A stretch of 64,000 nt of DNA from positions 62,001 to 126,000 of the forward strand of contig NZ_AYOZ01000062.1 of NCBI RefSeq assembly GCF_000508165.1, given 5' to 3'. This stretch comes from Marinomonas profundimaris. Its GTDB lineage: Bacteria; Pseudomonadota; Gammaproteobacteria; Pseudomonadales; Marinomonadaceae. A program made the translations under genes and the position numbers. Below, in pieces: positions 8,839 to 16,998 of the stretch (position 1 is the stretch's first letter; each line of letters starts with the position of its first letter). A model generated the notes under the pieces. That model was not told the DNA's origin and did not search any database. It saw only the letters and a program-made list of their open reading frames with translations.

Positions 8839-9771
8839 TCAGGTTTCAGGATAAGGGATTAAGGCTTTAATCACCCTTTCACAAATCCCACGAAACCAGA
8901 TCAATCCTGGGTCGTTTTCTACCGATTTTGGCCAACTGGAATAATAGTGAATAAAGGGAAACTCCATCGGCAAGTCTTTGATTACCAAGCCAAACTGATT
9001 CCTGAAACGCTCAGGTAATAAGCCGCTGTTACTCATTAATAGCGACGTTCTACCCACGGTTTCTAATGCGGCCAACATATATGGTGTACGAAACGCAAAA
9101 TGGCGCTCTCGGGCTCGTTCACCCAGAAGCGCATCGCTAATAACCGGATTCGAGCCACCCAAATTCACCAACACATGGGAATACGCCAAGTAGTCATCTA
9201 GGGTTATGCTGTCCTTATTGGCCAATGCATGATTGGCCGACATGACACAAAGAAACTTCTCTCGCCCGAGCAGGTTTTTCTCAAAGCTGTTGGGGAGCTG
9301 AATATAGTCACTGCATAACGCCAAATCCAGAGAATGCTCTGCTTGGCTGAGCAAACTTGTTTCCGTGAGCGTACTGGCTTCCAATGACGCAAACGGCGCT
9401 TCTCGATAAAACTGCTCAGCAATCGCCGGCATATAAGCTTGAGCTTGGTAATGTGTTGTTTGCACTCGAAACGTACGATGGCTACTTTGTGGTTGAAATT
9501 CAGACTCGCTCCACAACTCAGCCATTTGCTCTAGCATGAGCTTTAACGGCGCTTCTAATGCTAACGCTTTCGACGTTGGCACCATGCCTTTGGCCGTACG
9601 AATAAACAAAGGGTCATCAAAGGCGTCACGCAGTCGATTGAGCAATCGACTCATGGCGGATTGGCTTAGATGCAACCGGTCCGCCGCGCGCCCGACATTG
9701 CGCTCTTCTAATAAATATAAGAGCCCAGTTAAGGACTTAAGGTCCAAATGTTGTAGCGAGCTAGGGATCAT
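8839..9771 (-). CDS. LysR family transcriptional regulator
   Basis: A protein of about 310 residues with the LysR winged helix at the N-terminus (LDLKSLTGLLYLLEERNVGR..., with landmark AADRLHLSQSAMSRLLNRLR) and a periplasmic-binding-protein-like effector domain. I place the start at ATG 9771 because the TTG two codons earlier lacks support. It is divergent from an EamA-family exporter gene with a 112-base gap that holds a perfect inverted repeat, so autoregulation and control of the exporter are likely. The regulated ligand is unknown. Confidence 0.87.
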   Translation of the reverse strand: MIPSSLQHLDLKSLTGLLYLLEERNVGRAADRLHLSQSAMSRLLNRLRDAFDDPLFIRTAKGMVPTSKALALEAPLKLMLEQMAELWSESEFQPQSSHRTFRVQTTHYQAQAYMPAIAEQFYREAPFASLEASTLTETSLLSQAEHSLDLALCSDYIQLPNSFEKNLLGREKFLCVMSANHALANKDSITLDDYLAYSHVLVNLGGSNPVISDALLGERARERHFAFRTPYMLAALETVGRTSLLMSNSGLLPERFRNQFGLVIKDLPMEFPFIHYYSSWPKSVENDPGLIWFRGICERVIKALIPYPET

Positions 9772-9787
9772 AACCAAATTCCGATTT

Positions 9788-9815
9788 ATGCATAATGATT
9801 AGGTCTATTATGCAT
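9788..9815. promoter_or_regulatory. Candidate LysR operator between the divergent genes
   Basis: ATGCATAAT (9788-9796) and ATTATGCAT (9807-9815) form a perfect 9-bp inverted repeat with a 10-base spacer in the LysR/EamA gap. The dyad contains ATAAT/ATTAT half sites and is centred roughly where a LysR recognition site is expected. Confidence 0.6.
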
Positions 9816-9883
9816 TGGATTTAACAAGGAGAGGAAGCCATTATGAAAGATCAGAGCCACTTCTTCTCAATAAAGGTAACGCC

Positions 9884-10849
9884 ATGCCAACCGCAAAACA
9901 GACCTTCTTGTACGGCCTCTTTTTTAGCTCAGTTACCGTGCTGTTTTGGGGCATGCTGCCCATTGCTTTAAAACTGTCTGGTGACTTTTCCGACCCCATC
10001 ACGCTCACTTGGCTACGCTTTTCGGTCGCTGGCATTATCTTGGGTTTATGGCAGTGGCAACGCGGAAAACTGGGTGAATTCAAACACCTTCATAAACAAG
10101 ATTGGCTGAGACTCTTTGCGGCAGGGTCTTTTTTGATTGTGAACTACACAACCTTTGCGTGGAGTTTGGATTTTTTATTGCCGGGCTCCGCGCAATTAAG
10201 CTTCCAAATCGCACCACTGTTTCTCGCTTTAGGCGGATTGTTCTTTTTAAAGGAGAGCATCCATTGGCAACAGTGGGCGTGTTTTGTCGGCATTGGTTTT
10301 GGCATGCTGGTTTTCTTTCACCCTATTTTGGGGCAAGGAAACCAAGGCACCATTTGGGTTGGTTTTGCGATTGTTCAATGCTCAGCAGCGGCATGGTCTA
10401 TGTATGCATTACTGCAAAAATCACTCTTTAAACGCTTAGCGCCATCCAATATTTTATTGGCGATTTATGCGTATGCGCTCGTGGTGATGCTGCCATTTGC
10501 CTCTCCCAGCACCTTGTTAAGCATGTCATCGGACGATGTTTGGATTGCGGCTTTTTGCTGTTTAAACACCCTGATTGCTTACGGCGCGTTTGCCCAAGCA
10601 ATGCGTTATTGGCAAACCGTGCAGGTCAGTGCGTCGGTGGCACTGACGCCTGTGACGGCGTTTATTTTGACCGAGCTATGCGTCGCCTTTGGTTGGTGGT
10701 CTGGCAGCATTAGTTCGTCTCACGCGGACGGGTTAAGTTTGTTCGGTATGCTGATTGTGATTGCCAGCGCGATCAATGTGCAACTGATCAGTGCGCGAGT
10801 GCAGCGAAAAGCCGCCTTAAATCAAAAGCCACTGAACAACGCAGCTTAG
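9884..10849 (+). CDS. EamA/DMT family transporter
   Basis: A 321-residue integral membrane protein with about ten hydrophobic segments arranged as two EamA repeats, each about 140 residues. It belongs to the drug/metabolite transporter superfamily, whose members usually export amino acids, nucleosides or toxic metabolites. I chose ATG 9884, which follows AAAGGTAA at normal distance. The earlier in-frame TTG at 9815 is inside the operator dyad and is unlikely. The divergent LysR gene is its probable regulator. The substrate cannot be told. Confidence 0.88.
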   Translation: MPTAKQTFLYGLFFSSVTVLFWGMLPIALKLSGDFSDPITLTWLRFSVAGIILGLWQWQRGKLGEFKHLHKQDWLRLFAAGSFLIVNYTTFAWSLDFLLPGSAQLSFQIAPLFLALGGLFFLKESIHWQQWACFVGIGFGMLVFFHPILGQGNQGTIWVGFAIVQCSAAAWSMYALLQKSLFKRLAPSNILLAIYAYALVVMLPFASPSTLLSMSSDDVWIAAFCCLNTLIAYGAFAQAMRYWQTVQVSASVALTPVTAFILTELCVAFGWWSGSISSSHADGLSLFGMLIVIASAINVQLISARVQRKAALNQKPLNNAA

Positions 10850-10857
10850 CGCAATCG

Positions 10858-11208
10858 CTATAACCAAACAGTAAAGGGAAGGATAGAAACACCGAGAATC
10901 AGCAGAACGGCAATCAAGGTAAAAATGGCTTCTGCTGGATTTTGCCAAGCGTGTTGCAAATAACCCATCACCCATTGTCCAAAAGTGATTGGGCGCATGG
11001 TTTGAGCTCGAGCAATTTGGTCTTCGTGAATTAACGCTCTTGCTTTGATGGCTTGTTCTTTGTCTTTAACCCACAGCCCTGCCATGGAAATTTGCCAACG
11101 ACCGGCATTGGTTTCATAGAAAGCAATGTCGTGATCCGTTAATAATTGACGTATCTCGTCTGCTTCCTCATCGGGAACATATTTAAGCCGAAAAACCAGC
11201 GTCGCCAT
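10858..11208 (-). CDS. DUF6164 family small membrane protein
   Basis: A 116-residue protein. The N-terminal half has a ferredoxin-like or DUF2007-like look (VFRLKYVPDEEADEIRQLL, then WQISMAGLWV), followed by one strong membrane helix at about 90-115. I recognise it as DUF6164, a family of small proteins in gammaproteobacteria with no assigned role. Start ATG 11208 is preceded by AAGG. It converges with the EamA gene, with nine bases between. Confidence 0.75.
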   Translation of the reverse strand: MATLVFRLKYVPDEEADEIRQLLTDHDIAFYETNAGRWQISMAGLWVKDKEQAIKARALIHEDQIARAQTMRPITFGQWVMGYLQHAWQNPAEAIFTLIAVLLILGVSILPFTVWL

Positions 11209-11295
11209 GACAGTACCTTGAGCGTGAAAAATGAAGCGCTAAAGAGTAAGAGAAGCCAGCCAAGAATACAATCTCGCATCTAAAAACCTTACTGA

Positions 11296-12846
11296 CTAGG
11301 TAGGATTTTTTTCCATCCATTCAATCACCTGAGCTTTGGGCAATGGTCGACTGTAATAGTAGCCTTGCACTCTATCGACACCCAATTCTCGAACCGCGTT
11401 CAGCTGTTCTTGACGTTCCACCCCTTCAGCCACCAGTTCCATGTTTAATTCTTTGGCCAAGTTCGTAATGGAGGTTAAGACCTGACGCGTAAATTGATCG
11501 TCTTGTAAACTGTCGATGAAAATTTTATCCAGTTTTAATGTGTCGTATGGGAAACGTCTAAGGAAATCCAAACCGGCATACCCCGTACCGAAATCATCCA
11601 CGGACAAGCGAATCCCTAACGCCTTAATGTGCTCGAATCGGCTGACCATCAAGGGCAATTCAACAGCGGTTAATGCGCTGGTCTCTGTGACTTCAAGCCC
11701 CAATCTCCCTTCCAACTCTGGGTATAGCGCCAAAATAGACGATAAGCTCGGCGAAAAGCTCTCTTTCAGTAAACTGTATCTGTCCACATTCACTGATGTA
11801 TTAATGCCTTTTAGCGGCGCTGGGTATTCGCGATAAAAGTCCCCTACTTTGCGGATAACCATCCAAGTAAGATCGTCAATCAAACCAAGCTGTTCTGATA
11901 TTTCAACAATAGCCAGAGGAGAAACTTGACCATGATACGGCGAGTTCCAGCGAATCAGCGCTTCCAGTTCATGAGGTTCACCCGCTTTAAGTGACACAAT
12001 CGGCTGAAAATGCACGTCTATCTCATTGTCTCTGATGGCTCTTCTAATACTGTGTGACAAGGAATGTCGGTAATACAAAATACTCCAGTGAAAAGCACAA
12101 AAAATCAGACATAACAAAATGCAGCAGAATAAAACAACGGGGAGAAAAGAAAAGAAACAGTGCCAGTACAAACTAGAAGGTAAGAAAACAGCCAATTCCA
12201 TTGACCAGTCATCCAACGACACCAACGTCTTCTTCAGAATGTCGGAGTCGATGCCGTTTTTATTAGAATAGAGTATTTGTCGTCCCAGTGTCAGCTCATA
12301 AAAATAATCCGGCAACAGTATATGGTTCACTTCTACCGCGAGTTCGCTTGGTGGTGCCAAAGCATTCGCGCCGATGCCATTTGGGCCTTGGTAAAATGCA
12401 AAGAAAGTGGATTCTCCCAAGGTATTTGAGCGCACCAGAGACACCGTCGTATGTTCAGGACTTTGTTGAATTCTTTCTGCGATGGAGTTGAAGATAGGAA
12501 AGTTTCTGGCGCCGAAATCCGTGCAGTAAACTCGGTATTTCTCGTTAAAGAGACCAAATTCTTTGAAGGTTGGAGAGTAAAAAGTAGAGCGACGTAAATG
12601 TTTAAGGTTAGCCGCGTCACAAGACGACGTCGCGCCATCCACCACCAGCGTTAATTCCTTAAAGATGCCATTCATTCTATTGGTTAACGCATCTTTAGCG
12701 GCTTCGGTACGATCGTCTAAGTTTTTTAGCAGATAGACATACAATCCAAAGGAAAAAATGAGCAAACTCAGAAACAGCGAAAGCGCACCATAATAAAAGA
12801 AAAACTTCTTTTTAGAAGGCACTACCGAGTTAATACTTTTAAACAT
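11296..12846 (-). CDS. CSS-domain EAL cyclic-di-GMP phosphodiesterase (PdeC-like)
   Basis: A 516-residue membrane protein. A helix at about 16-40, a periplasmic CSS-type domain (about 41-220), a second helix (about 222-248) and a C-terminal EAL domain (about 255-512) are visible. The periplasmic domain has two cysteines, C76 in TSSCD and C108 in RVYCTD. Their positions are close to the redox-active pair C75/C105 of E. coli PdeC. The EAL domain keeps EALIRW, VNVDRY, EVTET, DDFGTG, KLDKIF and GYYYSRP, so it should hydrolyse c-di-GMP. By analogy with PdeC, disulfide formation would restrain activity. Start ATG has GGAAGG upstream. Confidence 0.87.
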   Translation of the reverse strand: MFKSINSVVPSKKKFFFYYGALSLFLSLLIFSFGLYVYLLKNLDDRTEAAKDALTNRMNGIFKELTLVVDGATSSCDAANLKHLRRSTFYSPTFKEFGLFNEKYRVYCTDFGARNFPIFNSIAERIQQSPEHTTVSLVRSNTLGESTFFAFYQGPNGIGANALAPPSELAVEVNHILLPDYFYELTLGRQILYSNKNGIDSDILKKTLVSLDDWSMELAVFLPSSLYWHCFFSFLPVVLFCCILLCLIFCAFHWSILYYRHSLSHSIRRAIRDNEIDVHFQPIVSLKAGEPHELEALIRWNSPYHGQVSPLAIVEISEQLGLIDDLTWMVIRKVGDFYREYPAPLKGINTSVNVDRYSLLKESFSPSLSSILALYPELEGRLGLEVTETSALTAVELPLMVSRFEHIKALGIRLSVDDFGTGYAGLDFLRRFPYDTLKLDKIFIDSLQDDQFTRQVLTSITNLAKELNMELVAEGVERQEQLNAVRELGVDRVQGYYYSRPLPKAQVIEWMEKNPT

Positions 12847-12948
12847 TAAGCAACCTTCCTAATCCCTGAATGTTGATATCAATAAAAACAATTTGTAAGA
12901 AAGTGTTACCTGAGTTAAATAATTACATATAAGTGCTTTTGCACCAAT

Positions 12949-12977
12949 AAAAAAGGCCACCTAAAGGCAGCCTTTTT
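12949..12977 (-). terminator. Terminator of the sigma-E lipid operon
   Basis: AAAAAGGC and GCCTTTTT arms (with an inner CC/GG pair) form a hairpin, and on the minus strand it runs into a T-rich tract. It lies about 95 bases after the last gene of the operon and before the CSS-EAL gene, separating the two units. Confidence 0.7.
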
Positions 12978-13071
12978 ATAAAATCCGCAGCAATTCCATT
13001 ACTGAATACAAAAGAATATGCAAGATAGTAATAGTTAATCAAGCATCATATTCATATTTAAGATATCACGC

Positions 13072-13635
13072 TTAATGATCCGCTTGATTGAGCTTCGTGA
13101 TGACGATCGATAAATACCCCACTTCAACGCCAAACTTCGTCATGATGGACTCATTCATCACAACGCCGTCCCTCACCATGTACATGCGATCGTCCACTTT
13201 GACCTCCAATAAATCATCGTCATAAGGCACCTGTAAAATGTACTTCATGAACAATGCATTACCGGCTATTTTGATCTCACCAACGCCAACCACATCGTTC
13301 GCGGTGGCCGTATATTCACCTTTGTCATTCGGCGTCATCGTCCACGTTCTGTATTGAATTTCACCATCATCAAACGTAAAAACTTCAGCCAGTGTGCCTA
13401 CGCCTTCCTTCCAACTGCCTTCTAACGTGGCATTAAAATAGCGTATTACTTCGCCACTACGATTTTTTAAAATACCATGCGCCATTAAGGAACCAGAGAA
13501 AAACGGCCGCAATTCAAACTTAGGTTCATTTTTGGCGTATAAAGACACATCAGGCGCGGAACACGCCGATAACAACAAAACACACAGCAAGGCCGCAGCC
13601 TTACTCATAACAGAACGACAGACATGACGCATCAT
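13072..13635 (-). CDS. DUF3833 family lipoprotein
   Basis: A 187-residue protein with a lipoprotein signal peptide: hydrophobic core ALLCVLLL and lipobox LSAC with the lipidated Cys at residue 25. The mature part matches what I recall of DUF3833 (PF12915), with PFFSGSLMAHGILKNRSG near its start and MYMVRDGVVMNESIMTKFG near its end. It is the last gene of the eight-gene operon running back from the sigma-E promoter. Role unknown. Members of this family recur with the CFA/DUF1365/FAD oxidoreductase cluster. Start ATG is preceded by AGGAAACT. Confidence 0.85.
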   Translation of the reverse strand: MMRHVCRSVMSKAAALLCVLLLSACSAPDVSLYAKNEPKFELRPFFSGSLMAHGILKNRSGEVIRYFNATLEGSWKEGVGTLAEVFTFDDGEIQYRTWTMTPNDKGEYTATANDVVGVGEIKIAGNALFMKYILQVPYDDDLLEVKVDDRMYMVRDGVVMNESIMTKFGVEVGYLSIVITKLNQADH

Positions 13636-13656
13636 AGTTTCCTACCTTAAAACCGC

Positions 13657-14373
13657 TTATAAATATCGGTATTGGATATCGACGTTTTCGTATTTCCCTT
13701 GGGCATCACAAATATTCGCTCGCCCAGTAAATCTCAATAGCCGTTTTGACTTTGGCTGATACGCCACAATGATCGGATCCACCGCGAGCTTTACAACCCA
13801 TGACACCGGTGAAAGTGAAAAACAGACCGCGCCTGTTTGCGTACCTTTCACACACGCGGCCTGACTGAAGCGAAACGTAAAGGTCGTTTGTTTACTTGGC
13901 ACCAAATACTCAACGTCCATTTTTTTGCCCGCACTCAACGCGTCCCAATATTGCTTAATAAACTCATCAAAACCGGCATCCACTACCATGCCTGCTGCGA
14001 GTTTCACCGAGCCAGTCTCTTCTTTGGCGGCGCTGTTTTCTTGATAGGTTGTGGTTAAATCACCCTTCTCATGCTTAACTTCAATGCTCTCACCATTTCG
14101 ATCATTTACTTGAGTAAAGCTCGGAGCAAGAGTAGACGAAGAAAAGTCGAGTTTCTTATGGGCGAACATCGCACCATTCGGCTCAGAATAATCCACTTGG
14201 TAATGAGCATCTTCGAGCGGTGTGTGCGTTTCTTTATACAACAACGCGCCCGTTTTCATGCTGTACGCACTGCCTTCAATTTGCGTAAAAGGCGTATCTG
14301 CCATTGAATATGTGTTTAGTAACAAGACCATGGAAGCCAATATCGTCCATCGTATCCTATTTAGAATCTGCAT
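13657..14373 (-). CDS. Uncharacterised secreted protein of the sigma-E lipid operon
   Basis: A 238-residue protein with a cleavable-looking signal peptide (hydrophobic 9-22, then NTYSMADTPF). The rest is rich in beta-strand-like stretches and has no motif I can assign. Fragments such as GSAYSMKTGALLYKETH and LLRFTGRANICDAQGKYENVDIQYRYL suggest a periplasmic beta-rich fold, perhaps lipid-binding, but that is speculation. Its ATG shares one base with the stop of the DUF2878 gene and it is 21 bases upstream of the DUF3833 gene, so it is firmly part of the operon and of its likely stress response. Confidence 0.7.
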   Translation of the reverse strand: MQILNRIRWTILASMVLLLNTYSMADTPFTQIEGSAYSMKTGALLYKETHTPLEDAHYQVDYSEPNGAMFAHKKLDFSSSTLAPSFTQVNDRNGESIEVKHEKGDLTTTYQENSAAKEETGSVKLAAGMVVDAGFDEFIKQYWDALSAGKKMDVEYLVPSKQTTFTFRFSQAACVKGTQTGAVCFSLSPVSWVVKLAVDPIIVAYQPKSKRLLRFTGRANICDAQGKYENVDIQYRYL

Positions 14374-14909
14374 TATTTTTGTCCCTTTTCTTCAAACAAT
14401 GACCATTTTTCGGCCAAATAAAAACCAAACGGCAACACCAAAGACCAAATAAGCGCGACGACCAATAAGGTCGACGCAATGGGGGTCGCTAAGGTAATCC
14501 CCGACAAATTCGCACCGGCGAAATAACTCAATGTCGGCCCGACCATTCCCATCATCGCAGCCAATGCATAACGCGAACGCAAAAACGCCAGACTGTGAGC
14601 AAACAAGGTCGCGACACTGATCCACAAACACAGTAACCAAATGGGCGGAAAAGCACTTGAGAAAGAAGTCATTGACGACACACCTGGCGTTTCCACTGAA
14701 AACACACCAATGTGAAACAAGCTGCCATCAATCATCACGCCGAGTAGCAAGAAAACAGCGATCAAGCGCCACTCTTTGCGAGTCTGCATAAAATAGCGAT
14801 CATGCAAAAACAAATACATCACGGTTGCCACCAGCGCCCAAACATTGCCCGCCAATAAACAGACAAACCAAACGATCTGAAATAAAACCGCATTGATCAA
14901 ACGCTTCAC
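14373..14909 (-). CDS. DUF2878 family inner-membrane protein
   Basis: A 178-residue, very hydrophobic protein with about five or six membrane helices and the short loop DRYFMQTRKEW typical of DUF2878 (PF11086). The start is GTG at 14909 with CAGGAG eight bases upstream. It sits between the CFA synthase gene (14 bases upstream) and the unknown secreted protein (one-base overlap). No enzymatic motif is visible. A role in handling or moving modified lipids would fit the context but is not shown by sequence. Confidence 0.8.
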   Translation of the reverse strand: MKRLINAVLFQIVWFVCLLAGNVWALVATVMYLFLHDRYFMQTRKEWRLIAVFLLLGVMIDGSLFHIGVFSVETPGVSSMTSFSSAFPPIWLLCLWISVATLFAHSLAFLRSRYALAAMMGMVGPTLSYFAGANLSGITLATPIASTLLVVALIWSLVLPFGFYLAEKWSLFEEKGQK

Positions 14910-14923
14910 GGCAAACGCTCCTG

Positions 14924-16192
14924 CTATTTTTGCTCGATCGAAAGTCGATGGTCCGGCTTAGCGAATATGAATTGGCCGGTGCTGATCGCGCGCTCTTTGA
15001 AGCCGCCTTCACAATAGGCGAGATAGAAATCCCACATACGGCAAAACACATCATCGAAGCCCATTTCTGTGACGTCATGGCGCGCAGCATGGAAGCGTGT
15101 TCGCCAGTCAGCAAGGGTTTTTGCGTAATGCTCGGTAATGTCTTCTAAGCCGACAATTTGCATGTCGGTTTTAGACGCTATTTTTTGCGCAATGACTTGG
15201 TTGGAAGGCAAGCAGCCGCCCGGAAAAATATAGCGCTGAATGAAATCCACCGAACGACGCGCATAGTCGTATCGCTGATCCGCAATCGTAATGGCTTGGA
15301 TCACCATTACGCCGTGTGGTTTCAGTAGTGCGCTGCATTTGGTGAAATAACTGTCGTAGTATTCGTGACCCACGGCTTCAATCATTTCGATGGACACCAA
15401 CTTGTCGTAATGCCCCGTGAGGTCTCGGTAATCTTCTAATAACAAGGTGATGTTGTCTTGCAGACCTTCCGCCTCAACTCGAGCTTTCGCAAACTCGTAC
15501 TGTTCTTTAGAGATGGTCGTCGTGGTGACTTGGCAGCCGTAGTGTTTCGCGGCGTGAATCGCCATGCCGCCCCAGCCGGTGCCAATTTCTAGAAGATGAT
15601 CGTCTTTCGTAAGCTGAAGTTTCTGACAAATACGATCCAGCTTATGAACCGACGCCTCTTCTAATGAAGCTTCTTTCTGAGGATAAATCGCCGACGAATA
15701 CATCATCGTCGGATCCAGAAAAAGTGAGAAAAAATCATTGCCCAAATCGTAATGCGCCGAAATATTGTCTTTCGAGCCGTCTTTGGTATTGGCGTTTAAT
15801 CGATGGGCGATTTTCGCGCCGATACGACTCCAAATTGGGCGTTTCGCATCCATTTTATTGATCAGATTAAGGTTGGCTACCATCAAACGAATCACGGACA
15901 CCACATCGGAAGAGGACCACCCGCCCTTCATATAGGCTTCGCCTGCGCCAATGCTGCTGTTTAAAAAGACATCTCGGTAAGTATGAATGTCATGAATCTG
16001 AATATGAGCAATGTATTTCGCATGCTCTTTTGCTTCGCCAAACACATAGGTTTCGCCATTTTCTTCCAAGATAAGATGGCCAATTTCTAGCTTGTTCAAC
16101 ATGGTGAATACCATCTTACGCGCCATATTATCGAACCAGGTTGTTGTTCGGTTTTTACTCACTTTACGGTTATCCATACTGACGGAGTTCAT
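14924..16192 (-). CDS. cfa: Cyclopropane-fatty-acyl-phospholipid synthase family methyltransferase
   Basis: A 422-residue cytoplasmic SAM-dependent enzyme that acts on double bonds of membrane phospholipid acyl chains. It has an N-terminal lipid-binding region (EENGETYVFGEA), DLGNDFFSLFLDPTMMYSSA near residue 145 (landmark YDLGNDFF), the SAM motif LEIGTGWGGMAIHAA near 205 and VSIEMIEAVGHEYY near 265. It is longer than E. coli Cfa (382). Homologues inside ChrR/sigma-E regulons include enzymes that make methylated or furan fatty acids, so the product may not be a simple cyclopropane. It is the fifth gene of the operon. AGGAG precedes the ATG. Confidence 0.9.
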   Translation of the reverse strand: MNSVSMDNRKVSKNRTTTWFDNMARKMVFTMLNKLEIGHLILEENGETYVFGEAKEHAKYIAHIQIHDIHTYRDVFLNSSIGAGEAYMKGGWSSSDVVSVIRLMVANLNLINKMDAKRPIWSRIGAKIAHRLNANTKDGSKDNISAHYDLGNDFFSLFLDPTMMYSSAIYPQKEASLEEASVHKLDRICQKLQLTKDDHLLEIGTGWGGMAIHAAKHYGCQVTTTTISKEQYEFAKARVEAEGLQDNITLLLEDYRDLTGHYDKLVSIEMIEAVGHEYYDSYFTKCSALLKPHGVMVIQAITIADQRYDYARRSVDFIQRYIFPGGCLPSNQVIAQKIASKTDMQIVGLEDITEHYAKTLADWRTRFHAARHDVTEMGFDDVFCRMWDFYLAYCEGGFKERAISTGQFIFAKPDHRLSIEQK

Positions 16193-16218
16193 TGTTGTTA
16201 GTCTCCTAATGTTTGTGG

Positions 16219-16998
16219 CTACTTGGTGGTAGACGATGATTGACTAGGGTGCGAATAAAAAGGCACTTTTTTCAGCCAAAGCTTGAGTGCTTGCCAATAA
16301 ATACCAAACGCGACTTTCATCGTCATGAACGGATAACGAAACAGTACCCGTGCCATAGAAGAAGACGTGAGCGGCATTCGAGACAGCGATAACGTGGCAT
16401 CAAACACGCGCTGCTCACTGACTAACACTTTGTTTTCCATGTGAACAGCCAACTTTTTATGTGGAACATTGCTGCGCCAATCATAAAAATGATCCATTGG
16501 ATGAAAAGGAGAAACATGCATCGCCTTATTAAATTGAATACGTTGCGTCGCCTGAGTTGGATCACATTTCAACACGTAATTCACCTTTTCTTTCCAAGGC
16601 GTGTTGGTGACTTGCAACAGCATGGCTTGCAAGTTTTCGTGTTCATCAAAGCAATAATAAACAGTGATTGGATTAATAATAAAACCGAAATAACGGCCGT
16701 TGCTCAGCATTCTGACCGGGCCGGAAAGTGACAGATCCAGCTGTTCATTCACTTCATTCAATACCGCCTGTTTGATCGATATTCCCTCATCGCCAAAGTA
16801 GTCTTTTCGAGCGAATCTCGCCAAAGACCAAGGCGACATTGACCACCAAGGGCTCATCGCCAACACATCGTCTACTTCATCGAGATCAAAATACATCATA
16901 AAGACACGATATCGAAAAGCATGACCACGAGGTGAGAATCGACGATGTCGCACTGTGCCATGATAAATAGCGCTGTGTTTGGGGACAAAATCTACCAT
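16219..16998 (-). CDS. DUF1365 domain protein
   Basis: A 259-residue protein of the DUF1365 (PF07103) family. Visible landmarks are YHGTVRHRRFSPRGHAFRYRVFM at the N-terminus (landmark HRRFSPRGHAF), NPITVYYCFDEH near residue 110 and VSPFHPMDHFYDWR near 165. The many conserved His and Asp residues suggest a metal- or heme-dependent enzyme, but the reaction is unknown. DUF1365 genes nearly always neighbour a CFA-type synthase and an FAD amine-oxidase-like protein, as here. Its start overlaps the FAD oxidoreductase stop by seven bases, which indicates translational coupling. Confidence 0.88.
   Translation of the reverse strand: MVDFVPKHSAIYHGTVRHRRFSPRGHAFRYRVFMMYFDLDEVDDVLAMSPWWSMSPWSLARFARKDYFGDEGISIKQAVLNEVNEQLDLSLSGPVRMLSNGRYFGFIINPITVYYCFDEHENLQAMLLQVTNTPWKEKVNYVLKCDPTQATQRIQFNKAMHVSPFHPMDHFYDWRSNVPHKKLAVHMENKVLVSEQRVFDATLSLSRMPLTSSSMARVLFRYPFMTMKVAFGIYWQALKLWLKKVPFYSHPSQSSSTTK

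Noticed and set aside
9815..9883. Upstream TTG start for the EamA exporter
   Set aside because: The TTG is part of the operator dyad, and the extra residues are not family-like. ATG 9884 has a good ribosome-binding site.
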